Part shown: in pieces, positions 34,879 to 43,968 of the stretch
How positions within the stretch are numbered: position 1 is the stretch's first letter
Layout of the letters: every line of letters begins with the position of its first letter
Source: CAYSRJ01 sp964521865
Lineage (GTDB): Bacteria > Spirochaetota > B62-G9 > DRHN01
Length of the DNA stretch: 64,000 nt
Assembly: GCA_964521865.1 (NCBI GenBank)
Contig: CAZFTJ010000002.1
Location: forward strand, 62,001 to 126,000
Direction: 5' to 3'
Program-made: the position numbers and the translations under genes
Notes under the pieces: generated by a model
What the model saw: only the letters and a program-made list of their open reading frames with translations
Told to the model about the DNA's origin: nothing
The model's database searches: none

Positions 34879-35979
34879 ATGAACCGTCACAGAATGCACT
34901 CATATGTCGTATACGTATCTCTTCTTTTCGGATTGATTTTTTTGGTATCGGCCTGTTTTCTCTTTCGTAATCCCGCCGATATAACAGGCGACACACAGTC
35001 CGGTACGTGGGTTCCGGTTCAGGTGTCGGCAACGGACGGCACGTATCATGACAGGGTGCGCATCAGCTGGGATGCGCTTGACGAAGCCGCCGCATATATG
35101 GTGTACAGGGCGGCATCTCCCGACGGAACCTATGAAAAACTGAGCAGCCGCATAACGGACCTCTCATACGACGACCGTGAAGTCGAAACGGGGACGCACT
35201 ACTTCTATTCGGTCACCGCATTCAACATTGACGATGTGGAAAGCCGGCTGAGCCAATACAACGACGGCTTCGCATCGTCTCCGACGGCGCCGCCGGCTCC
35301 CGCACATGTCGCATCCTCGGACGGGAGTTATTACGATAGGGTCGCTGTCAATTGGGACGCTTCAGACGGCGCACTATTCTACCGTCTGTTCAGGTCTGCC
35401 GCTCCGCTCGGACCGTTCGCCCGGCTCGGCGGCGATCTATCGGAGACCGTTTATAATGATTACGCCGTTCAGCCGGGGCAATTTTTCTATAAAGTCGCCG
35501 CATTCAACGGCAGCGGCGAGGAAAGCGCCCACAGCGACGTCGATCCGGGATACCGGGCATTAACCGATCAGGAATTTCTTTTCGAGTACAATAAAACAGT
35601 CATACGATCCAACGACAAGCTCGTGTTGATGCACAAAGACGGATCGGATGCAATCGGCGAGGAAACACAGTACGGGGATGTTTCCGGCGTATGCACCTAT
35701 AAGGCAACCGGAAATATAATGGGCGCAGATGTCGTCATAACGTATACAGGCTACTGCGACTACTATCTTGTCCTCAACGGAGTTCAAAAAACGCACATCG
35801 TCTTTCCTGCATGGAACGAGAACGGCTATTTGACCGGTACGGTGTACGTCAGCGGAGTGTACAACGGATACGTGCGCTATGACCTCGACATCGTCAGCGG
35901 AGATGCGGGGGGCGGTTTTTATTATGCGAGCCAAAACGGCGGTCCGGAAACGCAGGTATCCTGGGAGTTTCTGGAGTGA
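34879..35979 (+). CDS. Lipoprotein with two fibronectin type III domains
   Basis: 366 residues. The signal peptide ends in a lipobox (LIFLVSAC, Cys26). Two Fn3 repeats follow: VQVSATDGTYHDRVRISWDA to TAFNIDDVESR (about 46-125), and HVASSDGSYYDRVAVNWDAS to AAFNGSGEES (about 140-220). The C-terminal domain (about 235-366) is beta-rich with many Tyr/Gly and ends TQVSWEFLE; I do not recognise it. It is probably a surface or periplasmic carbohydrate- or protein-binding lipoprotein. Confidence 0.85.
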   Translation: MNRHRMHSYVVYVSLLFGLIFLVSACFLFRNPADITGDTQSGTWVPVQVSATDGTYHDRVRISWDALDEAAAYMVYRAASPDGTYEKLSSRITDLSYDDREVETGTHYFYSVTAFNIDDVESRLSQYNDGFASSPTAPPAPAHVASSDGSYYDRVAVNWDASDGALFYRLFRSAAPLGPFARLGGDLSETVYNDYAVQPGQFFYKVAAFNGSGEESAHSDVDPGYRALTDQEFLFEYNKTVIRSNDKLVLMHKDGSDAIGEETQYGDVSGVCTYKATGNIMGADVVITYTGYCDYYLVLNGVQKTHIVFPAWNENGYLTGTVYVSGVYNGYVRYDLDIVSGDAGGGFYYASQNGGPETQVSWEFLE

Positions 35980-36018
35980 TCGCTGCACAGTGGGCGTTTA
36001 AAATTCCAGGATACAGTC

Positions 36019-36041
36019 GTGCAGGAAACGCTTTCCTGCAC
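36019..36041. terminator. Hairpin between convergent lipoprotein genes
   Basis: A perfect 10-bp stem (GTGCAGGAAA/TTTCCTGCAC) with a 3-base loop, 40 bases after the Fn3 lipoprotein stop. There is no T-run, so termination is plausible but not certain. Confidence 0.45.
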
Positions 36042-36048
36042 ATGGATA

Positions 36049-36075
36049 TTATCCGGACATTTCGCGTCCGGATAA
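36049..36075. repeat. Dispersed palindromic repeat, best-conserved copy
   Basis: Arms TTATCCGGAC and GTCCGGATAA (perfect 10-bp stem) around ATTTCGC. It lies between the two convergent lipoprotein genes. Same family as 25519-25545 and 14671-14694. Confidence 0.75.
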
Positions 36076-36132
36076 AACCCGTTGTGTACAGCCGCACGTT
36101 TCAGCCGATCCTGCGGCTTCAGATACCGGACG

Positions 36133-36756
36133 CTACTGAGGCCATGAAGCGGTCGATGCTATACCGTCGTCTTCGGTAAATATTCTGTGGCCGTTCACAT
36201 CCATCATATAGTTGCTGGGATCGTCCGATTTTTCCGTTAATATGAAGCCGAATTGAAAGTCTGAAATACCGCTTCCGGTCAGGGTTCCCGAGTAGATCGT
36301 GACCTGTGTATAGGTGATACCCGAATATGTCCCCTGGGCCTCGACGAATACTGAAAAATCACTGCCGCTTCCGGAGATAAAGGCTCCCTCTCCCGAGGCA
36401 ACATCATCGTTGTAGGGATAGCTGTACCCTCCCGTGTAGGAGAGTTTGACCGTATTCTGTGCGGTCTGATTGTAGAACTGGTAGTAGTAATCAAAGGTGT
36501 ACCGGTCGGTGTAACCATCCGTGCTGTATACACAGTACTGACGGTCCGCGAGATAGACGCCCTCCACATTGGGAGGCGCTACCCCCTCATTGATGGGAAG
36601 CCCGTCCTGTTTGAGCTGATCGAGCTGCGAATCGGTGACGATATTCTGTACCTGATCCGGCAGCGTGTACTTCGAACCTGTTGTTTTATTGTTGTCGCAG
36701 CTGAAAAGCAGGAATAAAACGAGCAGTGCAGGTATGACGATGAAAGTCTTTTTCAT
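36133..36756 (-). CDS. Small lipoprotein of unknown function
   Basis: 207 residues with signal peptide and lipobox (ALLVLFLLFSC, Cys20), then DNNKTTGSKYTLP. The rest is rich in Tyr, Ser, Gly and Thr and looks all-beta (YTFDYYYQFYNQ, VKLSYTGGYSYPYNDD). No family recognised. The ribosome site GGGAGG precedes the ATG; a TTGACA at 36844-36839 (minus) may be its -35 but no good -10 follows. It points toward the Fn3 lipoprotein gene. Confidence 0.8.
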   Translation of the reverse strand: MKKTFIVIPALLVLFLLFSCDNNKTTGSKYTLPDQVQNIVTDSQLDQLKQDGLPINEGVAPPNVEGVYLADRQYCVYSTDGYTDRYTFDYYYQFYNQTAQNTVKLSYTGGYSYPYNDDVASGEGAFISGSGSDFSVFVEAQGTYSGITYTQVTIYSGTLTGSGISDFQFGFILTEKSDDPSNYMMDVNGHRIFTEDDGIASTASWPQ

Positions 36757-36966
36757 TCCGGTATCCCCCTCCCCCGGTTTTATTATGCGCCCTTTGTGAA
36801 CTTACGGGCACCCTCTAGTATGCACATATTGTCGATGATGTCAAGTACTAAAAGGTTTGCAGAAAAGACCCGTTTCCGGGGCGGCGTACACGCTTTAAAA
36901 CGTGCTTGCTCTGAAGGAACCCGTAAAAGAGCTCTTTCGGAGGATCCTTCTTCGAGTTGTATGCGT

Positions 36967-39234
36967 CTACGCCTTCCTGATCGGGGTGTACTTCAGCAGA
37001 AAGAGCATCTTCTTCCCGTCGTCAAACCGTATCACGGCAGCGCCGTTTTTGATACTGAGAATAATACCGCTCCCATACTTTTTATGTATAACACGGGAGT
37101 TCGTGCCGAGCGTCTCTATTTCACGATCACTCATGCTGAACTCCCGGCTTTTTTTCACAGCCCCCACATCCTGTCCCGCTTGCTTCGGGTCAATATCCCG
37201 TGAGCGGCCCCTGCCGGAAATCAGATCCTGTTTTTTTTCAGGTATCCGACCGGCGGCTTTTCTGTATACATGCGTCCGAGCCGGCCAGCCGAAGCTTTCG
37301 TACATTCCCAACTGCTGCAGCTCCGGCAGCTCACGATGGACCAGGAGCTCGGGCGGAATCTCTGCTATAAACCGGGAAATGTCCCGCTCCACCGTTTTTC
37401 CGTACAGCTTCCGCATCCGCGCTGCTGATAAAAAAAGCCTTTCCATTGCCCTCGTCATGCCGACATAGCAGAGCCTCCGCTCCTCCTGCAGATCTGCGGG
37501 CCGCTCGCCGGATAAAAAATGGGGGAATATCCCTTCCTCCATACCCGCCATGAAAACAACGGGAAACTCGAGCCCCTTTGCATTGTGGAGCGTGATGAGA
37601 AAAACCCTGTTGTTCTGAAACTCTTCCTCCTGCGCCCCCTGGTTGAGGCTCACCTCTTCGACAAACTCCACGATCGGGGAGCCCGGATTCCTCCTGCTGA
37701 ACTCATCAACCGCATTATACAGCTCGTCCAGGTTCTTGACTTTGTCCTCCCTGTTTTCACTCTTCAGCCATTCGATATAACCGGTGCGCGCATAGATCTC
37801 TTCTATGATGTCAGGCGGAAACGCGGTTTGCAGTATTTGAGATATTGTCGTAATGGAAGCACAAAACTCCCGCACCAGAGAAAGCCGTGCGGGCGGCAGC
37901 GCAAGCTCTGAGATTTGATAAAAAGGACCCCCCTGTGCAATGGTAGCCCGAATCAGGGCGTCGACTGTTTTCCTGCCTATGCCGCGGGGGGGCTTGTTGG
38001 CGATTCTTCTCAATGCAATCTCATCCAGCGGGTTGAGCATGAGTCGTATATATGAAAGTATGTCCTTGATCTCTTCGCGCTCGTAAAACCGAAGCCCGCC
38101 GAGCACCGTATAGGGAATACGGCATCGAGTAAAAACCGATTCAAACACCCTCGATTGAGCGTTTGTCCGGTAAAATACCGCAATATCGCTGTAATTGTAT
38201 TCTCCATTGTAGATCAGATTGCTGATTTGAGCCGCAATGTAGTGTGTCTCCTCATAATCCGAGTTTGTTCTGCAGAACTGAAGCTTTTCACCCTTCCCCC
38301 TGTTTGTAAACAGCGTTTTCCCCAGCCTTCCGGGGTTGTTGCTGATGACCCTGGAAGAGGCTGTGAGTATGCTCTGAAAGGACCGGTAGTTTTCCTGCAG
38401 CCTGATGATTTTTACGTTTTTAAACTCTTTGCTGAATTCAATGATGTTTTCAATCCTCGCCCCCCTGAAACCGTAAATCGACTGATCATCATCACCGACA
38501 ACACAGATGGTGCCGTCAGTCTGCGCCAGCTGCCTTATAAGCGCATACTGTGCGTGATTGGTATCCTGAAACTCATCCACGAGCATATACCTGAATCTCT
38601 TTCGAAGCCTGGATAAAAGCGATCCGTTTTTGCTCAACCCCAGCACCAATTTGAATATCAGATCTCCGAAATCAACAAGATTTTCCTGTGCCAGTCTCTC
38701 TTCATACAGCTCATAGATATCATAAAAAAGAGGGTCTGTCGAAAACTGCAGGGATATCGTCTCCCGGGCATCGAGCAGCCTGTCCTTTGCCCTGTTGATC
38801 AGATACACATACTTTTGGGGGTTGTAGGTATCGGACTCTCTGTGGAGTTCCCTGAGTATCCTTTTAACGGCTCGCGCCTGATCCTGCTGATCGATAATCG
38901 TAAAATGAGGGTTCAGGCCGAACGCATCAGGGTACATTCGAAGCAGTTTTGCCGCAGTCGAATGAAACGTTTTTACCCACATATCAAACTTCGCGCCGAG
39001 CAGTCCATAAACCCGCTCCTTCATCTCATTGCTGGCCTTGTTCGTAAAGGTAACGGCCAGAAGCTCATCAGGCTCATATCCGCACTCATTGACGAGGTAG
39101 GCGATTTTATAGGTAATCACCCGTGTTTTTCCGCTTCCTGCCCCCGCCAGGACGAGGAGCGGGCCCCCTGTATATCGTACCGCCTCGACCTGGGCCTGAT
39201 TCAGAAATTTTTCATACTCTATAGCTGGGCTCAT
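36967..39234 (-). CDS. pcrA: UvrD/PcrA-type superfamily 1 DNA helicase
   Basis: 755 residues, 3'-5' helicase acting in repair and replication-transcription conflict. Motifs in order: Q-motif LNQAQVEAV; Walker A LVLAGAGSGKTRVITYKIA; Ia VTFTNKASNEM; II YMLVDEFQDTNHAQY; III VGDDDQSIYGFRGA; IV ENYRS; V TLHNAKGLEFPVVF; VI RRLCYVGMTRAMERLFL. A C-terminal Tudor-like segment (VIHKKYGSGIILSIKNG) is as in PcrA. It follows pgpA by 32 bases. No obvious ribosome site precedes the ATG. Confidence 0.95.
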   Translation of the reverse strand: MSPAIEYEKFLNQAQVEAVRYTGGPLLVLAGAGSGKTRVITYKIAYLVNECGYEPDELLAVTFTNKASNEMKERVYGLLGAKFDMWVKTFHSTAAKLLRMYPDAFGLNPHFTIIDQQDQARAVKRILRELHRESDTYNPQKYVYLINRAKDRLLDARETISLQFSTDPLFYDIYELYEERLAQENLVDFGDLIFKLVLGLSKNGSLLSRLRKRFRYMLVDEFQDTNHAQYALIRQLAQTDGTICVVGDDDQSIYGFRGARIENIIEFSKEFKNVKIIRLQENYRSFQSILTASSRVISNNPGRLGKTLFTNRGKGEKLQFCRTNSDYEETHYIAAQISNLIYNGEYNYSDIAVFYRTNAQSRVFESVFTRCRIPYTVLGGLRFYEREEIKDILSYIRLMLNPLDEIALRRIANKPPRGIGRKTVDALIRATIAQGGPFYQISELALPPARLSLVREFCASITTISQILQTAFPPDIIEEIYARTGYIEWLKSENREDKVKNLDELYNAVDEFSRRNPGSPIVEFVEEVSLNQGAQEEEFQNNRVFLITLHNAKGLEFPVVFMAGMEEGIFPHFLSGERPADLQEERRLCYVGMTRAMERLFLSAARMRKLYGKTVERDISRFIAEIPPELLVHRELPELQQLGMYESFGWPARTHVYRKAAGRIPEKKQDLISGRGRSRDIDPKQAGQDVGAVKKSREFSMSDREIETLGTNSRVIHKKYGSGIILSIKNGAAVIRFDDGKKMLFLLKYTPIRKA

Positions 39235-39266
39235 TGAACTGTACGCATGTGAAACCGTGTAAAATT

Positions 39267-39743
39267 TTACGAAAAAAAGGAATACCGCACGATTTGAAGC
39301 AATGCATTCGTGAACATCGCAGCAAGCACATCGTCCGCCATGATTCCTGCACCGCCCGGAAGTTTCTGAGCTGTGCTGATAGGCTGAGGTTTAAGGATAT
39401 CAAACAGCCTGAAAAGAAAAAAGCCTGCTGCAAGGTACACCGCACCTGCCGTGCTGAGTGTGAACCGAAAAGATACCAGCGCAACAAGCATTCCGGCAAT
39501 CTCATCGATGACAATTTCCGGTGAATCCTGTGTAAAAAAAATAAACCGCTGGGCATACCCCGAGATCGGGATGCCGACGAGCACAAAAAAAAGAGGCAGC
39601 AGGGGATAGAGACGCGATCCGGATACTGCAGCCCATACACCGCATGCAAGAAGTGAAGCAGCCGTTCCGCCTCCCCTGCGGACAGTGCCTGTAAAAAAAC
39701 CGGTTGCAAGCATCCGTATGAAAAATCTCTTATTTATCAACAT
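39267..39743 (-). CDS. pgpA: Phosphatidylglycerophosphatase A
   Basis: 158 residues from the ATG at 39743 (GGAG five bases upstream). It removes the phosphate from phosphatidylglycerophosphate in the inner membrane. Family motifs: VRRGGGTAASLLAC, EIVIDEIAGMLVAL (acidic metal-binding residues) and RLFDILKPQPI, with GGAGIMADDVLAA near the end. It overlaps the pgsA stop by 14 bases, so both consecutive steps of phosphatidylglycerol synthesis are coupled. Confidence 0.94.
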   Translation of the reverse strand: MLINKRFFIRMLATGFFTGTVRRGGGTAASLLACGVWAAVSGSRLYPLLPLFFVLVGIPISGYAQRFIFFTQDSPEIVIDEIAGMLVALVSFRFTLSTAGAVYLAAGFFLFRLFDILKPQPISTAQKLPGGAGIMADDVLAAMFTNALLQIVRYSFFS

Positions 39744-40398
39744 ATCTCCGTGACGTGAAAAAAAAACCGCGATTTTTAACAACATACTGCACCATCGAAA
39801 TGAAGGCGAGCAGCGCCGACACTGCAACGAGAACAAAGGGGAGAACGGGTGCGATACCGGTCTTTCCGATACTGCCGAACAGCGTCCGCAAAGGATGTGA
39901 AAAACGTCCGCTCCCGTATCCTGCAAAAAAGATTCCGGCCGAAGATGCCCTGTCTAGTATCAAAAGACAAAGCACGGCAGCGACGGCAAGCATCTGAAAG
40001 GCGGTTTTTATCTTTCCGAGGTACTCCGTTTTCATTTGAGCTGCTCGTCTGAGCGCAACAATACGCAGCAGTGTAACGAAGATCTCACGGCATAGAATAA
40101 CCGCAACCAGCCAGAAAGGAATATGCAGCCCGGGAAGGATCGCGAAGGCCAGGAATGCGCTTCCGACGAGCAGTTTATCGGCCAGAGGATCCATAAACTC
40201 TCCGAATACCGAATGAAGCCCGAGCTTTCTCGCAAAAAGACCGTCAAGATAGTCGCTGATCGCGGCTGCAACAAAGAGTATAAGGGCGCACGCGACAGAG
40301 AGCACGGTATGTCCGAAAATAAGAAAAACAAAAAAGGGAACGAGCACAATGCGAAACAGGGTGAGGATATTCGCAATATGAAAACGGGGCACTGTCAT
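39730..40398 (-). CDS. pgsA: CDP-diacylglycerol--glycerol-3-phosphate 3-phosphatidyltransferase
   Basis: 222 residues, membrane enzyme making phosphatidylglycerophosphate. The CDP-alcohol phosphotransferase signature is complete: DYLDGLFARKLGLHS followed by GEFMDPLADKL. Several hydrophobic helices surround it. First gene of a pgsA-pgpA-pcrA unit. Confidence 0.96.
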   Translation of the reverse strand: MTVPRFHIANILTLFRIVLVPFFVFLIFGHTVLSVACALILFVAAAISDYLDGLFARKLGLHSVFGEFMDPLADKLLVGSAFLAFAILPGLHIPFWLVAVILCREIFVTLLRIVALRRAAQMKTEYLGKIKTAFQMLAVAAVLCLLILDRASSAGIFFAGYGSGRFSHPLRTLFGSIGKTGIAPVLPFVLVAVSALLAFISMVQYVVKNRGFFFTSRRYVDK

Positions 40399-40487
40399 AT
40401 CCCCAATTTAACCACTTTTCGCCGTCGTCTACCAGAAAAAAAACAGAGGTTGGATCACAGTCGTGCGCTGACCTTCGTGAAAATGAT

Positions 40488-40516
40488 TTGACATACCCCC
40501 TTTAACCCGGTACAGT
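40488..40516 (+). promoter_or_regulatory. Promoter upstream of the aldo/keto reductase
   Basis: TTGACA (40488-40493), 17-base spacer, TACAGT (40511-40516). The predicted start near 40523 leaves a leader of about 145 bases that contains a possible small frame. Confidence 0.55.
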
Positions 40517-40543
40517 TGTACAATACGGATATTCGGAGAGTTT

Positions 40544-40711
40544 GTGGATCAGAATAATGCCGGCGCGGAATCGGGCATATTTCACGCGTACAAGCTTTCG
40601 GCTCGGCTTGATGCGGAGTACATGCGAGGTGACGGCGCCGTTATGCCGCACGGGGAGGAGGAACAAAATGCAGTACAGAACCTTTGGAAGAAGCGGCTGG
40701 AAGGTAAGTGA
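40544..40711 (+). CDS. Possible 55-codon leader ORF overlapping the aldo/keto reductase
   Basis: GTG start at 40544 with GGAGAG a few bases upstream, reading VDQNNAGAESGIFHAY to KKRLEGK and a TGA at 40709-40711. It lies downstream of the promoter at 40488 and overlaps the first 44 bases of the reductase gene in another frame. No homology is recognised. It may be a translated upstream frame or chance. Confidence 0.25.
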   Translation: MDQNNAGAESGIFHAYKLSARLDAEYMRGDGAVMPHGEEEQNAVQNLWKKRLEGK

Positions 40712-41639
40712 AATCGGGTACGGCATGTGGGGACTTGCAGCCTGGACAGGCTCGGATACAAAAGAGATACGTGCATCGCTCGACGCCGCAGTCGCCCTGG
40801 GATGCAACTTCTTCGACACAGCGTGGGCCTACTCTTCGGGAAAAAGTGAAAAAATACTGGGGGAGCTCGTTCGAAAGCACCCCGAAACCCGTTTGTATAC
40901 GGCGACAAAAATTCCTCCGAAAAATTTTACGTGGCCGTCAAAAAGAGAATTCACCCTGGACGATTGTTTTCCTCCGGAGCATATCGCCGAATATACGGAA
41001 ATGAGCCTCAAAAACATCGGCGTTGAAACAATCGACCTCCAGCAGTTTCATGTATGGGAGGACGGCTGGGCCCATGACGAGCGATGGCAAAAGACTGTCG
41101 AAAAACTGAAGAATGAGGGAAAAATCAGGGCTGTCGGCATAAGCGTGAATCGTTGGGAGCCGGACAATTGCCTCGAGACGCTCAAAACAGGACTCGTGGA
41201 TTCGGTACAGGTAATTTATAATATCTTCGATCAGGCTCCCGAAGACAGACTCTTTCCTCTCTGTGAAGAGCTCAATATCGCCGTTATCGCCCGGGTGCCT
41301 TTTGATGAAGGAACGCTGACAGGTGCAATAAAAAAGGACACGAAATTTCCGGAAGATGACTGGCGGAGCAGTTACTTTGTACCCGAGAATTTAAAATCGA
41401 GCGTTGAACATGCCGACATGCTGCGCCCTCTCGTTCCCGCTGGAATGACCATGGCCCAAATGGCGCTGAGATTCATTCTCTGTAACAAAACGGTCAGTAC
41501 CACAATTCCGGGAATGAGGAAGATCAATCATCTTAAATCAAACATCGGGACAAGCGACGAAAAGCCGCTTTTGCCCGGGCTTATCGCCGAATTGAAGAAA
41601 CACCGGTGGGACCGGCAGCCGACCTGGTGGTCCCAGTAA
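40668..41639 (+). CDS. Aldo/keto reductase
   Basis: 323 residues from the ATG at 40668 (GGAGGAGG upstream). NAD(P)H-dependent (beta/alpha)8 oxidoreductase. Catalytic residues are recognisable: Asp and Tyr in FFDTAWAYSSG, Lys in YTATKIPP, His in LQQFHVWED. The cofactor-binding C-terminus has ALRFILCNKTVSTTIPGMR. It belongs to the YhdN/YajO-like group; the substrate is not readable. It is convergent with the acetoin/2-oxoacid dehydrogenase operon. Confidence 0.92.
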   Translation: MQYRTFGRSGWKVSEIGYGMWGLAAWTGSDTKEIRASLDAAVALGCNFFDTAWAYSSGKSEKILGELVRKHPETRLYTATKIPPKNFTWPSKREFTLDDCFPPEHIAEYTEMSLKNIGVETIDLQQFHVWEDGWAHDERWQKTVEKLKNEGKIRAVGISVNRWEPDNCLETLKTGLVDSVQVIYNIFDQAPEDRLFPLCEELNIAVIARVPFDEGTLTGAIKKDTKFPEDDWRSSYFVPENLKSSVEHADMLRPLVPAGMTMAQMALRFILCNKTVSTTIPGMRKINHLKSNIGTSDEKPLLPGLIAELKKHRWDRQPTWWSQ

Positions 41640-41759
41640 GAAAAAACGATCATAGATTGCGATAGAGATGGGAAACTACAGGTGCTTACGATGAACCACA
41701 TTGATACTCACGTTATGCCTTATACGGATTTTGTAATTATTAGGATCTTAATCTTCAAT

Positions 41760-41780
41760 TTCTTGCGAATATGGCAAGAA
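41760..41780. repeat. Hairpin between convergent genes
   Basis: A perfect 7-bp stem, TTCTTGC/GCAAGAA, with a 7-base loop, in the 190-base gap after the aldo/keto reductase. No T-run follows on either strand, so it is at most a weak terminator. Confidence 0.3.
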
Positions 41781-41830
41781 GAAATCAGGAGGTTGTAAAT
41801 TTCTCCAATCACTGAAACTCGAAATTCGTC

Positions 41831-42967
41831 CTATTTAAATATTTCGTCTATACCTTCACCCTCAATGCTGTCTTTTAGCTCCTCTAAAAACTGTGCTCCA
41901 TAGCTCCCGTCTATGACCCGGTGATCCAGGGAGAGTACAACCTTCATGATATCCCTCGGAACAAATCTATATTGAATCCAGCGGGCAGTTTTTTGCGCTT
42001 TTCCGATACCGAGCATCCCGATTTCACCGGGATAGATAATAGGAATGAGCTCATCTATGCTGTACATGCCGAGATTGCTGATAGAAAGGGAGCCGCATTC
42101 AAGGTCTTGCGGGGAAATCCTGTTTTTCAGCGCCTGGTCGATAAGGCTCTGTACAGCATTTTCAATGTCCCCGATACTCTTTTTTTGAGGATCTGACAGG
42201 TGAGGAATAACGATCCCTTCACCCGCAGCCACAGCGAATCCTATCCTTACCTCTTTATACAACCTGATTTCATCTTCTTTCAAGCTTGCGTTCATCAGAG
42301 GGTATTTTGTAACGGACATTGCCGATGCCTTAATCATAATTGCATCAATCGATATTTTCTGGCCCTCAAATTGTTCAAACTCCTTTCTTTTCAAGAACAT
42401 ATCGGTTACATCGATGGATGAGAACAGGTAGTAGTGGGGAATTGTCCTTTTGCTTTTCAGGGTTTTTTGTGCAATGATTTTCCGCACAGGATCGATTTTT
42501 CTTATTTCCCGTACCGGTCTGATTTCTGAAGACTTCTCCTTCTTTTCAGGCTCAATGAGAACGCCTTTCTTTTCTTTGAGGTGTCTGAGAACATCTGCTT
42601 TTTGTATACGTCCACCCGGTCCGGAACCCTTAATCGTGAAAAGGTCGATTCCACGTTCCCTTGCCATTGTACGGGCTATTGGTGAAGCAAATATTTCCTT
42701 CCTTTCTGTTATATTCACGGGTTCATCCATTGAATCTGCGATAATACCAATTACCTCTGATATCGGGACGGTTTCTCCCTCATGTACGATGATTTTTACA
42801 AGATACCCGGAACGTGCTGAAGTAATATCAAGTGTCGTTTTTTCTGTTTCTATCGTCAAGAGGAGGTCGCCATGTTCTATAAAATCACCGACCTTTTTAT
42901 GCCATGCTGAAATAGTAATTTTTTCTGCCGTAAGTCCCGTTTTCGGCGCGCGAATCTCCTCCGTCAT
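41831..42967 (-). CDS. acoC: Dihydrolipoamide acyltransferase (E2) of a 2-oxoacid/acetoin dehydrogenase
   Basis: 378 residues. The lipoyl domain (1-78) carries Lys43 in ETEKTTLD. A linker and peripheral subunit-binding domain (93-130, SPIARTMARERGIDL, GSGPGGRIQKADVL) follow. The catalytic domain ends with His349/Asp353 in LDHRVIDGSYG. It transfers the acyl group from lipoamide to CoA. It overlaps the E1-beta gene by 4 bases. Whether the substrate is acetoin, pyruvate or a branched 2-oxoacid cannot be told from sequence; the symbol is provisional. Confidence 0.88.
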   Translation of the reverse strand: MTEEIRAPKTGLTAEKITISAWHKKVGDFIEHGDLLLTIETEKTTLDITSARSGYLVKIIVHEGETVPISEVIGIIADSMDEPVNITERKEIFASPIARTMARERGIDLFTIKGSGPGGRIQKADVLRHLKEKKGVLIEPEKKEKSSEIRPVREIRKIDPVRKIIAQKTLKSKRTIPHYYLFSSIDVTDMFLKRKEFEQFEGQKISIDAIMIKASAMSVTKYPLMNASLKEDEIRLYKEVRIGFAVAAGEGIVIPHLSDPQKKSIGDIENAVQSLIDQALKNRISPQDLECGSLSISNLGMYSIDELIPIIYPGEIGMLGIGKAQKTARWIQYRFVPRDIMKVVLSLDHRVIDGSYGAQFLEELKDSIEGEGIDEIFK

Positions 42968-43956
42968 AAAACATCCTCCGTACCGCTCACCAAATTACGC
43001 GCTGCTTCAATTATATCTTTCACCTGTGGGATTACGAATCGCTCCAGAATGGGAGAGAAGGGAATGGGGGTATCTTTCCCGCATACGCGTTTGACAGGCG
43101 TATCAAGATAATTGAATGCTTCCTCTGCAATCAGTGCGGCTATCTCCGCACCGGCTCCCGCTGTTTTTGGTGCTTCGTGTACGATGATAACATTGTTCGT
43201 TTTTTGTACGGATTTCAAGATCGTATCTTTGTCAAGAGGATTTAACGTTCTGGGATCAATAACCTCGGCCGATATCTCCTCTTTGGAAAGGTCTTCAGCT
43301 GCTTCCAACGACATATGGACCATTCGACCGGTTGCAACAATTGTAAGATCATCCCCTTTCCGTTTAATATCAGCGACTCCAAAGGGAATCGAATAGTAAT
43401 TTTTCGGCACATCTCCAGTTGTATCATACAAACAGTGGTGTTCGTAAAAAAGTACTGGATTAGGATCCTGCAAAGCTGAGTTAAGGAGACCTATGGCATC
43501 GTAAGGGGTTGATGGAAATACAAGCTTCAATCCCGGAACATGCAAAAACATCGCTTCATTACTCTGCGCATGCTGGGCTGCAGAGGAGAGGCCGGCTCCA
43601 TATGTTGTTCGTATTACAATGGGCAGAAATGCTTTTCCGCCGTACATGTATTTCATTTTGGCCATCTGGTTTATCAACTGATCCATTCCTATGTATAAAA
43701 AGTCGCAAAACATAATCTCCGCTATCGGCCGTAATCCGGTACACGCAGTACCAATGGCAGTTCCAATAATCGCAGCTTCGGAAATGGGAGTATTTCGCAC
43801 CCTTTTCGTTCCATATTTTTTCCAGAGTCCTTTTGTTACCTGGAATGCTCCGCCAAGAGGACCGATATCCTCCCCAATCAGAAAAACAGATGGATCTCGT
43901 TCCAATGCTTCATCCAGGGTTTTATTAATCGCGTCGCGAAAGGTCATTTCCGCCAT
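42964..43956 (-). CDS. acoB: Dehydrogenase E1 component, beta subunit
   Basis: 330 residues, transketolase-like pyrimidine-binding subunit. Motifs: FLIGEDIGPLGGAFQVTKGL, NTPISEAAIIGTAIG, IVIRTTYGAGLSSAAQHAQS, EVIDPRTLNPLDKDTI and VKRVCGKDTPIPFSP. It forms a heterotetramer with the alpha subunit, whose gene ends 12 bases upstream. Ribosome site GGAG. Confidence 0.93.
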   Translation of the reverse strand: MAEMTFRDAINKTLDEALERDPSVFLIGEDIGPLGGAFQVTKGLWKKYGTKRVRNTPISEAAIIGTAIGTACTGLRPIAEIMFCDFLYIGMDQLINQMAKMKYMYGGKAFLPIVIRTTYGAGLSSAAQHAQSNEAMFLHVPGLKLVFPSTPYDAIGLLNSALQDPNPVLFYEHHCLYDTTGDVPKNYYSIPFGVADIKRKGDDLTIVATGRMVHMSLEAAEDLSKEEISAEVIDPRTLNPLDKDTILKSVQKTNNVIIVHEAPKTAGAGAEIAALIAEEAFNYLDTPVKRVCGKDTPIPFSPILERFVIPQVKDIIEAARNLVSGTEDVL

Positions 43957-43968
43957 ATTTTTTCTCCT

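Noticed and set aside
34616..35032. 138-codon minus-strand frame opposite the Fn3 lipoprotein start
   Set aside because: Antisense to a well-supported gene with signal peptide and promoter; arginine- and cysteine-rich shadow composition.
36823..36844. TTGACA upstream of the small lipoprotein gene as a promoter
   Set aside because: The -35 is perfect but no acceptable -10 lies at 16-18 bases; mentioned only in the gene entry.
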